DNA from: Bacteroidaceae bacterium
Lineage (GTDB): Bacteria; Bacteroidota; Bacteroidia; Bacteroidales; Bacteroidaceae
NCBI GenBank assembly: GCA_017503235.1
Contig: JAFVTL010000127.1
Location: 1-43,553, forward strand
DNA: 43,553 bases
Direction of reading: 5' to 3'
Position 1 is the first letter of the stretch. Each line of letters opens with the position of its first letter. This document shows positions 30,050-37,522 of this stretch, piece after piece. The position numbers and the translations under genes were made by a program. The notes below the pieces were generated by a model that worked only from the letters and a program-made list of their open reading frames with translations, did not search any database and was not told where the DNA came from.

Positions 30050-30090
30050 AAAGCCAACCTACCTCTATTATGAGATAAGTTGGCTTTTAA
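30050..30090 (+). terminator. Terminator of the cargo operon
   Basis: AAAGCCAAC (30050-30058) pairs perfectly with GTTGGCTTT (30079-30087), then TTAACTTACTTACTTTTC. It ends the last plus-strand transcript of the island. From here to attR (30581) no gene is supported. Confidence 0.7.
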
Positions 30091-30497
30091 CTTACTTACT
30101 TTTCTTATTCAATCTTGAATCTGAAACTTTGCCTACTAATGGCTTTCTTGGTGTGGGTTTGGTCTATACTAACCCATGAATCCCTGCAAAATACTTTTTC
30201 ATAAAATCATTCATAGCTATAAATATTTAAAATTAGACATATATACAAGGATATATAAAGGGCAAGAATAGTACAAACGAATTGAATGATACTTGATATA
30301 TTCGAAGTAGAAATAGTGATAATCTCCGAATTTTGAGCGATTGGAAAGCTACAATATGCAGGAATATATGGTAAGTTGAAACATAGAAATAAGTTATGAA
30401 CAAACGGTAAACTCATCTATAATAATCTTGATGATAAAGTAGATTATAGTTATCTTTGTGGTGGTAATAACATGTTGAACTATCTCTGTTTATCCTG

Positions 30498-30540
30498 TTT
30501 AAACCATGAATTAAACCATAAAGAAAGGGCAGATAGGCAT
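30498..30540. promoter_or_regulatory. Right-end integrase arm-type sites and integrase-like remnant
   Basis: TTTAAACC (30498-30505) and ATTAAACC (30510-30517), spaced 12 bp like the left arm sites. Immediately after, AGAAAGGGCAGATAGGCA (30522-30539) is identical to 18 bp inside the integrase gene (15570-15587), and weaker similarity continues to about 30575. This may be the decayed remnant of a second integrase copy. Confidence 0.5.
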
Positions 30541-30580
30541 TAAGCTGATAATCAAGATTATAATGACTTTAATAATAAGA

Positions 30581-30626
30581 GTCTGGGGGGCGCGAGGTCG
30601 CTGGTTCGAATCCAGTCATCCCGACA
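30581..30626 (+). repeat. attR: 46-bp copy of the tRNA-Pro 3' half
   Basis: Identical to 15041-15086. The 5' half of a tRNA is absent upstream, so this is not a functional tRNA gene. Its own terminator follows, showing that this junction is the original chromosomal right flank. Confidence 0.93.
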
Positions 30627-30633
30627 AGCAAGC

Positions 30634-30674
30634 AAAGCATCGACAATCATTTGGATTGTCGATGCTTTTTTTTT
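30634..30674 (+). terminator. Original tRNA-Pro terminator, now beyond attR
   Basis: A perfect 15-bp stem AAAGCATCGACAATC (30634-30648) with 30654-30668, then a long T-run. Same stem length and 13 of 15 identical bases compared with the island's 15093-15130 terminator. Confidence 0.88.
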
Positions 30675-30737
30675 ATTCAATTCCATCAAATACACCAACC
30701 AAGAGATTAAAGAACTGCTTACCAGCAGAAGCCTCTC

Positions 30738-30813
30738 CTCCGACCAGCGTAGGCTTCTCCTGGTAGCAAGAAAGGCCTATGCTCCAAACAAGACAAGCCT
30801 GCGCTGGTCGGAG
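30738..30813. repeat. 19-bp inverted repeat with 38-nt loop
   Basis: CTCCGACCAGCGTAGGCTT (30738-30756) and AAGCCTGCGCTGGTCGGAG (30795-30813) are complementary with a single G-T pair. The GC-rich stem is striking in AT-rich surroundings and no gene adjoins it. It could be a dispersed palindromic element or the end of a lost mobile element. Confidence 0.6.
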
Positions 30814-31018
30814 TATGTTCAAAAAAGGCAGGGAACGTTAGAAACACTTATTTCATCTTCTTTCAACTGTATCAGCCACTGTTAAACTTTTCTATTTCCG
30901 TTAAAAATACGTAAAGCAAGGCTTTTGCAAATGAGTATAGATTTCAGCCCAAAGTTGTGTAAATTGAATCATTATTCCCTATGATGCAACTTTATTTTAA
31001 TATATTTGAGTATATGTA

Positions 31019-31056
31019 TTATATATAAGGAAAAAGACTTTATTCCTTATATATAA
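31019..31056. repeat. 14-bp AT-rich inverted repeat
   Basis: TTATATATAAGGAA (31019-31032) and TTCCTTATATATAA (31043-31056) are perfectly complementary. A smaller one, AAAATATTG/CAATATTTT, lies at 31178-31200. The 30814-31255 stretch otherwise shows nothing I can name. Confidence 0.5.
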
Positions 31057-31255
31057 AATAAGATTGAACATCCTAATATTAAAATGTGAGCAACTCGCTA
31101 AATGGTTAAATTCAAAAATGGCATAAAATAGATAAAAGTGAATTTCTACTTTGTACCATTTGAGGGGATATTGAATCAAAATATTGAATATCAATATTTT
31201 ATATCATTTCCAAATATTCACTACTGATTATTAGTGAATATAATCCTTGTTTTAT

Positions 31256-31286
31256 TTTGCCTATTCCTAAAATCTCTGTAACTTTG
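31256..31286 (+). promoter_or_regulatory. Promoter of the 31315 gene
   Basis: TTTG at 31256-31259 and TAACTTTG at 31279-31286 are spaced 19 nt, a full Bacteroidetes -33/-7 match, 29 nt before the ATG. Confidence 0.7.
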
Positions 31287-31314
31287 TTGATAATACACAT
31301 TAAATATAACCATT

Positions 31315-32016
31315 ATGAGAAGATTTTTCATTCTTATTATTTTAATTACTACATTGTTTAATGCTTCTTATGCCCAAAATGATGTTACTACTTTTTTAGG
31401 CATACCAGTTGACGGCTATAAAAATGAAATGAAGCAAAAACTAATAAACAAAGGTTTTGTTTATGATAGTAACAATGACTGCTTTGATGGAGAATTTAAT
31501 GGCTATGATGTATCTCTATATATAGCAACCAATAACAATAAAGTTTGGAGAATTATGCTTGCTGATAAACATCAAGTAAATGAAACTGATATTAAAATCA
31601 GATTCAACAAACTTTGTAGTCAATTTTCTAACAACAAAAAATATACCGCAGCAAACTTTATGGATTTTACCATACCTTCTGACGAAAATATTAGTTATGA
31701 AATGTTGGTAAACAAAAAAAGATATGAAGCGGCATTTTGCCAAGAGCCAAATATGGAAATGGTTGATACGATAGCATTACAACAAAAAATAAAGGATGCT
31801 GTTTTTGAAAAGTTCACAAAGGAACAGATTGATAATCCAACAGAAGAAGAAAAGAATGAAATTGAAGTTGCAGCAAGAGCTGCAGCATTATTATATTCTT
31901 GGGAGTTGATGGAGAAAAAATCCGTATGGTTTATGATAAACGAAATATATGGTAAATATTATATATCAATGTTTTATGACAATGAATATAATAGGGCAAA
32001 TGGTGAAGATTTATAA
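31315..32016 (+). CDS. Exported hypothetical protein
   Basis: A 233-aa protein with a signal peptide (MRRFFILIILITTLFNASYA, cleavage before QND). The mature part opens with FLGIPVDGYKNEMKQKLINK and GEFNGYDVSLYI, a pattern I recall from small periplasmic Bacteroidetes proteins of unknown function. It is strongly AT-rich compared with the chromosomal genes. The next gene begins 9 nt after its stop, forming a two-gene unit with its own promoter and terminator, just outside the island's attR. This could be cargo of an older insertion at the same tRNA site. Confidence 0.75.
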   Translation: MRRFFILIILITTLFNASYAQNDVTTFLGIPVDGYKNEMKQKLINKGFVYDSNNDCFDGEFNGYDVSLYIATNNNKVWRIMLADKHQVNETDIKIRFNKLCSQFSNNKKYTAANFMDFTIPSDENISYEMLVNKKRYEAAFCQEPNMEMVDTIALQQKIKDAVFEKFTKEQIDNPTEEEKNEIEVAARAAALLYSWELMEKKSVWFMINEIYGKYYISMFYDNEYNRANGEDL

Positions 32017-32025
32017 AATATAAAT

Positions 32026-32262
32026 ATGGAAGAATTAAGCATTAAATGTGGAAAAGTAACAGATAGCCTTGAAGTATTGAAGTCTATTTGTATGGAAAAA
32101 TCCGAAGAATTGACAACACAAATTGAAGTGTCTAATCAATCTGCAACAACTGTTGCTTTTTGGACAGAGGATTTTCCTGAGTTAATTTGTGTCGCAAGAT
32201 TCAATAAAAATGATGAAGGTAAGATTGTTTACGAATTAGATTTTTCAGAATCTACATTGTAA
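32026..32262 (+). CDS. Small hypothetical protein paired with the exported protein
   Basis: A 78-aa acidic soluble protein with no signal peptide and no recognised motif (MEELSIKCGKVTDSLEV). It lies 9 nt downstream of the exported-protein gene and before a strong terminator. A secreted protein plus small cytosolic partner could suggest effector and immunity, but there is no toxin-like feature to support that. Confidence 0.6.
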   Translation: MEELSIKCGKVTDSLEVLKSICMEKSEELTTQIEVSNQSATTVAFWTEDFPELICVARFNKNDEGKIVYELDFSESTL

Positions 32263-32275
32263 TATTAGTCTATAT

Positions 32276-32307
32276 AAAATCAGATGGTTTCAATCATCTG
32301 ATTTTAT
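32276..32307 (+). terminator. Terminator of the 31315-32262 unit
   Basis: An 11-bp perfect stem, AAAATCAGATG (32276-32286) with CATCTGATTTT (32295-32305), symmetric enough to work on both strands. Confidence 0.75.
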
Positions 32308-32409
32308 TGTCTAATATTAAAAATCTAATAAATCATAGCATCTTAACAACTCTTCTCTTCTTAGCCCTAGATATCTTTTTGTAACACTAATATTGGAATT
32401 TATAAACGT

Positions 32410-32701
32410 TGCAAAAACATCCTTCAGATGAATCAGCGCCCCTTAACTAACTGATTCACAATATCAAATCCTGACTTTTTAGGCTGATTAATTGGATTTC
32501 AAAAAATCAGTGCGGCAATCGCCATAAAGACATTAGAAAGCTATGTTTTACACCTAATAAAGCATAGTTTTACGCTTGCTAAACCGTCACTTTCCAAAGG
32601 CTGACTTTTTCAAACATTAAAAATCAGGCAAAAAAGTCAGGAATCGGCATTGACAATCAATGTGTTATATACACCTGATTCATCTGAAGGATATTTTCGC
32701 A
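32410..32701. mobile_element. MITE-like element with 27-bp terminal inverted repeats
   Basis: The core ATCCTTCAGATGAATCAG at 32419-32436 is perfectly inverted at 32675-32692; extending outward gives 27-bp ends matching at 25 positions. The 292-bp unit has no coding capacity but contains internal hairpins such as CTGACTTTTT/AAAAAGTCAG. No target-site duplication is obvious. This has the form of a miniature inverted-repeat element mobilised in trans; the parent transposon is not in the window. It accounts for most of the gene-free 32308-32765 stretch. Confidence 0.6.
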
Positions 32702-32767
32702 TCTTTATTTTAGGGAAGTGTAACCGAGACTCTTCGCTCCGCTCTGAGTAACAATTGTCATAAACAA

Positions 32768-32804
32768 AAAAGCACCGGCAATCACTTGGGCGCCGGTGCT
32801 TTTC
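32768..32804. terminator. Terminator-like hairpin
   Basis: AAAAGCACCGGC (32768-32779) pairs with GCCGGTGCTTTT (32792-32803). On the minus strand it follows the truncated hydrolase gene and is preceded by an A-run that reads as T. Confidence 0.8.
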
Positions 32805-32821
32805 ATTATAGGTCTTATTAT

Positions 32822-33211
32822 TTATTGCAATGCCTCAGGGTCATTATAGCGTATATATACGCCATAGTCGTAGATGTAGCGGTTCAAGCCCGAGGTATTG
32901 TTCTCAAGCCCCTGACGCTTGCCCGAGAGCACTTCTTCGGACATTTTCTTCTCGTCGAGGATGCGCTGAAGCGTCTCCGGATTGTTCTGATAATGACCGG
33001 GATAGAGTTTCTCAATGCCATGCTGCTGCATGTATTCGGCCGTGCGGGTAGTCGTTTCAATCAGTTGTTTGAAAGTACCGGTAAAGAGCAACAGGTTGGT
33101 AGAGCCGAAAGCATCGCCACTGAATCCGTAATGACGGGCCTTGTCAAAGAAGGTGGTAGAACCGGGAGTATGTCCGGGAGTATACAAAAACAGGAGAATT
33201 GTTTTTCTCAT
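32822..33211 (-). pseudogene. Metallo-beta-lactamase-fold hydrolase, C-terminal fragment
   Basis: 129 aa containing only the C-terminal half of an MBL-fold hydrolase: LYTPGHTPGSTTFF (third zinc-ligand region) and the later GDAFGS and LYPGHYQNN, which supply His/Asp ligands. The first half with the HxHxDH metal motif is missing. The frame is open upstream into the 3' end of the outer-membrane protein gene, so the ATG at 33211 is accidental. The gene was probably cut by the rearrangement that brought in the 33235-36883 pair. Its original terminator is retained. Confidence 0.8.
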
Positions 33212-33234
33212 AATGTCTCGATAATTAAATATGG

Positions 33235-35598
33235 TTACATTCTGTTCTTAGCCGATTCGCCTGCACCTGTTCCCTTGTATTTGTTCTGGGCGCTGTTGAA
33301 ATGGTATGATACTCTCAGCGTAAGTGCAGACGAATAATATCTGTTGTCCTGATTTACATAACAGCTGCCAAAATCTGAAATGACATACTCATGCTTGGTA
33401 TTGAAAACATCGCTCCATGAAAGCTTGAAAGAGAGTGCATCGTTCTTAAGAAACGACTTGCCAACAGAGACATCCAACCCATGGATAGGAGAATCGAAGT
33501 TATATATCAGTTTGTCGAAGGGACTGATGTACTGATAGTCGAGGTCGATGATCCAACTCTTCTTCAGTCGGAATGAGTTATAGGCCTGCAACAGATACAT
33601 AGGCTTGCCTAAGCTGATGCGACGCATGTCATTCGCAGCGCGAGGGTCAATGACATCGGTCTCAAAGAATTGTTTCTGTATGCCTACCGTATAACGAGGA
33701 TACCACACTCCGAAAGAAGGAGCGGTTGTGAGGTAAGCGCTCAACTTATGGACGGGATCGGCAGCATTTGTGTACTGAATCATTGCCACCCCCTCGTCAT
33801 TGTAGGGATAGCCACGTCGGAACACCTTGTTATCGACACGCTCGTAGTTGCCGCTGAAACTAATCCATTTCCACTGTGCCATGAGCGAGAGAGTGCGCTG
33901 AATCTCATTCTTCATTAACGGGTCGCCTGTCTGATAAGTGAATTTGTTGTCGTAGCTGATCTCTTTCGACATAGTTTCGAATCGAGGTCTGATGGTCTTG
34001 CCTGTATAGCTAAGACTGAGCCTCACCTGCTTTAGCTTGGTTGAGAAGCTGATAGATGGAAACCAACTGTCGTTGCTGCGATGCACATTGTTGTCTGTAT
34101 TAATGTGATCTGCATAATCGAACTTGGCATGCTCGTAACGCAGACCTGCACTGAACTGACCGAAGGGAAGAGCGACCGAATATTGGGCAAAACCAGCAAG
34201 GGTATTCTCCTCCATTGAGGCATCCGAATTTGGAATCGGGGTAAAGTTGATGGCGTATGTCTCGTCTGCAGACACATAGGTCTCTTCCATACCCATCTGC
34301 AGTTCTCCTTTCCATACGGGATACGACAGCACCAGTTTGGCTGCTGTCATAGCCGTAACAGCTTCGGTATTACTCTGCATTGATGCCTTTCCTGTCCAAC
34401 TCGTTTCGCTGATGTCGGTTACCCCACCTGTCTTACGACGCACATAATCGGCATTGAAGTTGATGTGCAGCTTATCGACAGTACCATCATAATAAAGGTT
34501 GCCATTCAGATTATGGTTTGTGGGTTGGTGCGAGTCATTGATGGCATGGAGATGATCTATCAGTTCTTCATTTCTTAATACGTCCTCATCCATCAGCATT
34601 TGGGTTTTACCGATGGTGTTGTCTGACCATTCCGTTCGGAATCCCAACGAATGCTTTTCATTGATTTGCCAGTTGGCGCCACCCATATACTGCCATCCAC
34701 CATTGTGCCTGCGATAGTCAATGATACCCACTTGACGGTTGTCGAGAATCTTGTCTCCCACCTTAGTGATGGTTCCACCATCGAGATTGGAAATCTGATA
34801 ATCGCGCTGGTTCCAATAGACCACCTTACCGAAGAGGTCCCAACCCTTCCAGCGGTAATTAAGGTCGAGGACAGACCACGAAGGTTCCTTGTCATGACAG
34901 TCGTAAATATACTGCTTTGCCTGGCTGGTCAATGCATAACTGAAACCCTCGCCTTGACGCTTTACAGTACGGATGCGCACCACGCAACGCACCTCCCCAC
35001 CATATTCCGCACCAGGATTGCTGATGACGTCAATGCTCTTGATATCTTCAGACATAAGGTTGCGAAGCTCAGCGTTGTCAGTAACCTTTCGTCCGTTGAC
35101 ATAATAGAGTGGAGCACCGCGGCCAATGACCTCGAGATTGCCTCCCATCGATATCATGCCTGGCACCTTGCCCAGCACATCCAGCGCATTGCCTTCGTGC
35201 TCGAGTACGGAGCCTGCAATGTCTGTTACCAGGGCATTGCCTTTGAGTGAGGTCTTAGGCAATGTGCCTTTCACCACCACCTCGTCGAGCGTGTTCGAAA
35301 GGCTGAACATTGTTACAAGCGCCTCTTCTTTGAAATGTGACACAGGTAAGGTCTGTTTCTGATAACCTATCATTGATAACTGCACAATATCGCCTTTTCC
35401 TTCCAACTCAAAGCATCCATCGCTTGAGGTGATTGTACCTGTCACGAACGTTGAGTCGGGAAGCATACGCATCACAACGTTTACGAACTCGAGAGGGTTG
35501 TTATTCTCGTCGACAACCCTTCCCTTGATACCTTGTGCCTGCAAGCTACAGCAGATGATGAACAGCGCAGTGGCTGTTGAAATAAGATGTTTAATCAT
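33235..35598 (-). CDS. Outer-membrane beta-barrel protein (CarboxypepD_reg / TonB-receptor-like)
   Basis: A 787-aa protein with a signal peptide (MIKHLISTATALFIICCSLQAQ), a CarboxypepD_reg-like domain (KGRVVDENNNPLEFVNVV, about 24-110), a plug-like domain (VLGKVPGMISMGGNLEVIG, YYVNGRKVTDNAELRNL) and an OMP_b-brl_3-type barrel. No SusD, ABC or peptidase partner follows. It is divergent from the LytTR regulator gene with 367 bp between starts. In Bacteroidetes such barrels are often controlled by the neighbouring LytTR protein, so control by 35966-36883 is likely. The 3' end runs into a truncated hydrolase gene, marking a rearrangement junction. Confidence 0.85.
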   Translation of the reverse strand: MIKHLISTATALFIICCSLQAQGIKGRVVDENNNPLEFVNVVMRMLPDSTFVTGTITSSDGCFELEGKGDIVQLSMIGYQKQTLPVSHFKEEALVTMFSLSNTLDEVVVKGTLPKTSLKGNALVTDIAGSVLEHEGNALDVLGKVPGMISMGGNLEVIGRGAPLYYVNGRKVTDNAELRNLMSEDIKSIDVISNPGAEYGGEVRCVVRIRTVKRQGEGFSYALTSQAKQYIYDCHDKEPSWSVLDLNYRWKGWDLFGKVVYWNQRDYQISNLDGGTITKVGDKILDNRQVGIIDYRRHNGGWQYMGGANWQINEKHSLGFRTEWSDNTIGKTQMLMDEDVLRNEELIDHLHAINDSHQPTNHNLNGNLYYDGTVDKLHINFNADYVRRKTGGVTDISETSWTGKASMQSNTEAVTAMTAAKLVLSYPVWKGELQMGMEETYVSADETYAINFTPIPNSDASMEENTLAGFAQYSVALPFGQFSAGLRYEHAKFDYADHINTDNNVHRSNDSWFPSISFSTKLKQVRLSLSYTGKTIRPRFETMSKEISYDNKFTYQTGDPLMKNEIQRTLSLMAQWKWISFSGNYERVDNKVFRRGYPYNDEGVAMIQYTNAADPVHKLSAYLTTAPSFGVWYPRYTVGIQKQFFETDVIDPRAANDMRRISLGKPMYLLQAYNSFRLKKSWIIDLDYQYISPFDKLIYNFDSPIHGLDVSVGKSFLKNDALSFKLSWSDVFNTKHEYVISDFGSCYVNQDNRYYSSALTLRVSYHFNSAQNKYKGTGAGESAKNRM

Positions 35599-35712
35599 AA
35601 CTTTTTATAATGTATATTTAGTGATATCTTATCGATGCCAACATTTTGATGGCAATCTTCCATCGCAATTTCGCTGCAAAGAAAGATGTCTTTTTGTCTG
35701 CCTCCAAATAAG

Positions 35713-35758
35713 TGGGACAACTGCCAAGATATAGGGATATTTAGCCAATGTGGGACAA
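35713..35758. promoter_or_regulatory. Paired TGGGACAA repeats, candidate LytTR operator
   Basis: TGGGACAA occurs at 35713-35720 and 35751-35758 in direct orientation, 38 bp apart, within the divergent intergenic region. LytTR domains typically bind spaced direct repeats. The rest of the 35599-35894 gap is AT-rich and without a gene. Confidence 0.4.
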
Positions 35759-35894
35759 AAAACAAAGGATGACATGTCACGATAAATACACGAATTGAAA
35801 CGTAACAATATCTTTCAATCCGACAACATCCCCTTTCCATTCATCATCAAATCCTTTCCAAATATCCCTAATATGCTTGTTTTCAGTTGGATTG

Positions 35895-35926
35895 TTTGTG
35901 TATAAGAAAGAAATCAACTATCTTTG
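35895..35926 (+). promoter_or_regulatory. Promoter of the LytTR regulator gene
   Basis: TTTG at 35895-35898 and TATCTTTG at 35919-35926, spacing 20 nt; the ATG at 35966 follows 40 nt later. Confidence 0.7.
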
Positions 35927-35965
35927 AACGAAATATTGATCATTTCACTCCTCCCAAAAGAAAGA

Positions 35966-36883
35966 ATGAAAAGAATACCTAATCAACTAATAAAAGACTA
36001 TCTAATAGTAGAATGCGCGTGGATGTGCATAACGTTTTTGGCGCATCCCATGTTACTGACTCCAGACCAAAGAGCTGTCCCTCTTCCAGTATTTAAGATT
36101 GTGCATGGCTCTTTCTTTCTGCTGACGTTGGTGTTGAGTGAAATTATTGTGACTTATATCTTCCAAAACAGTTTCACATACTCTGCAGGTTTCTGGGGAC
36201 GGTTGAAACATTTCGCACTTTGTGCTGTTATCGGAGTTCCCATCTTCAATATTTTCCTCAATCAATCGAACACCATAATGATGTGGGACTTCTCAAGATA
36301 TTACTATGCGTGGATTGATATAGACGGGACATTTACATTGAAGTGGTACATGAAGACAATAAATTTATGTGCTATGCTTTCCGTAATATTGATAATAGCC
36401 ATGATGGCAATAACCAGAGTCAGAAATATAGAGCACACCCTTCTGGAATTGGCTTCAATCAACAGAATGTTAGAAACAGAACAAACCAAGCTGCGTTCAC
36501 GCCTGCCAAAAGATAATGTGACAGACAAAATCGTCATTCATGGCGATAGCCACGAATCATTGACTGTGAATCCTCTTGACGTCATATACGTGGAGTCGGT
36601 GGGCAATTATCTCAACATTGTTTATCTCAACGATTCCGAACTGTGTCAGAAGCGACTTCGCAGTTCACTGAAGGAAGTTGAGGAGACACTTGAGGCTTAT
36701 CCATTCTTGGTACACACCCATCGTGCCTTCCTCGTCAATATCAACTTTATCACGCAGGTGTCCGGCAATTCAGCAGGCTATAAGATCAGTATGTTCAGTA
36801 CAGACCGGGTGTTGCCTGTTTCAAAAGCCAATGTACCCTTGTTCAGAGAAAAAATCATAGAACTTGGAAAGAACTTAGAATAG
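35966..36883 (+). CDS. Membrane-bound LytTR-family transcriptional regulator
   Basis: A 305-aa protein from ATG 35966; the TTG at 35924 lies in the promoter. Four transmembrane helices occupy about residues 10-165 (for example FFLLTLVLSEIIVTYIF and INLCAMLSVILIIAMMAI). A short coiled linker (ELASINRMLETEQTKLRSRL) leads to a C-terminal LytTR DNA-binding domain with IYVESVGNYLNIVYL and FLVHTHRAFLVNINFI. There is no receiver domain, so the signal is probably sensed in the membrane. Divergent placement suggests control of the 33235-35598 barrel protein. Confidence 0.9.
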   Translation: MKRIPNQLIKDYLIVECAWMCITFLAHPMLLTPDQRAVPLPVFKIVHGSFFLLTLVLSEIIVTYIFQNSFTYSAGFWGRLKHFALCAVIGVPIFNIFLNQSNTIMMWDFSRYYYAWIDIDGTFTLKWYMKTINLCAMLSVILIIAMMAITRVRNIEHTLLELASINRMLETEQTKLRSRLPKDNVTDKIVIHGDSHESLTVNPLDVIYVESVGNYLNIVYLNDSELCQKRLRSSLKEVEETLEAYPFLVHTHRAFLVNINFITQVSGNSAGYKISMFSTDRVLPVSKANVPLFREKIIELGKNLE

Positions 36884-36885
36884 TA

Positions 36886-37203
36886 TTACATACCACGACC
36901 TTTCCGTTTCGTTGGGACGTAACGTGATGCCTTTACAGTCTTGGCTGCTTGTAGCCAGCAGCGGAGTCGGAAGTTCTGGTCCTCCTCATTCTTCTTGCGA
37001 CCATCCCAGCCAGTCTCACTACTGACAGAGCCACCACCAGCGCAAGGGATATTGACATAGTGACCATCAATGAGGACAATGGCTACCTCGCGTACAAGTT
37101 TGGCGGTGTCGGGCTTCTCAAAGAGAGGATAGCAAACCTGCAACATCCGATGACTGTTGCTGACGGAGATATTTTTCGCGACGAAGGTTATCTCCAAGTT
37201 CAC
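36886..37203 (-). pseudogene. Gene fragment of unknown family
   Basis: 105 codons open on the minus strand, beginning at a GTG directly after an in-frame stop. The stretch HRMLQVCYPLFEKPDTAKLV through GHYVNIPCAGGGS and GWDGRKKNEED reads as genuine protein, with a basic end (PTKRKGRGM). It resembles in style the C-terminal tails of Bacteroidetes mobilization proteins, which I cannot confirm. It overlaps the 37118-37504 frame by 86 nt. The most likely explanation is a frameshifted or truncated remnant. It ends 3 nt from the convergent LytTR gene. Confidence 0.4.
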
Positions 37204-37504
37204 TCATATCATTCTGCTGCTTCAGATATAGCTTCCTCTCGCTGACGATGCAGTTCTGCGCAGTTGTCATGACTCTCTTACCATAGGTATCAAATGTCTT
37301 ATCGAAGTATTCTTTGATGTTTGTATTCTGAACTTTCATCCATTCATCGATGTTTCCAAAACGAGGAGGACGCTCAGTAATCTTTGGAGCTTTTATGTCA
37401 TTCTGTACAGCCTCATCAGCACTATTGTTCAGCAACATACCGACAACACAGAACACGACAAGAACAATCACCGCAATGATTAAAAGGAAACGCTTGTTCA
37501 TCAT
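37118..37504 (-). CDS. Small membrane-anchored hypothetical protein
   Basis: A 128-aa protein: an N-terminal transmembrane helix (RFLLIIAVIVLVVFCVVGMLL, given in part) followed by a periplasmic or cytosolic helical, charged domain (YLKQQNDMSELGDNLRREKY). The last 28 codons overlap the fragment in the other frame, so the natural C-terminus may be altered. It has no recognised family. It lies 18 nt downstream of the DUF4380 gene on the same strand. Confidence 0.55.
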   Translation of the reverse strand: MMNKRFLLIIAVIVLVVFCVVGMLLNNSADEAVQNDIKAPKITERPPRFGNIDEWMKVQNTNIKEYFDKTFDTYGKRVMTTAQNCIVSERKLYLKQQNDMSELGDNLRREKYLRQQQSSDVAGLLSSL

Positions 37505-37522
37505 CCAACGTATTTAAAATGA

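Larger units (their letters stand above)
15041..30626. mobile_element. Integrated genomic island in tRNA-Pro, about 15.5 kb
   Basis: The bounds are a perfect 46-bp direct repeat (15041-15086 and 30581-30626) made of the tRNA-Pro 3' half. A tyrosine integrase lies directly inside the left end, reading inward. Almost all genes are on the plus strand and the interior is clearly more AT-rich than aroB or alaS. Gene content is typical of Bacteroidetes mobile elements (DUF3871, RadC/JAB, winged-helix protein, small recombinase), but no relaxase, coupling protein or type IV secretion gene is visible. The element would need a helper, or an unrecognised nickase, to move between cells. No capsid or terminase gene is seen, so a prophage is unlikely; a satellite is possible. 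Confidence 0.92.

Noticed and set aside
30207-30416. A 69-aa minus-strand hydrophobic ORF
   Set aside because: AT-rich DNA readily yields such Ile/Leu/Tyr-rich frames; no promoter, context or recognisable start.
30581-30656. A second tRNA-Pro gene
   Set aside because: Only the 3' half is present; acceptor 5' strand and D arm are missing, and the segment equals the attL repeat exactly.
30563-30766. A 67-aa ORF over attR
   Set aside because: It translates the tRNA fragment, the terminator stem and flanking DNA; no protein-like composition.
31315-32262. Toxin and immunity pair
   Set aside because: Neither protein shows a toxin motif; the pairing alone is not enough.
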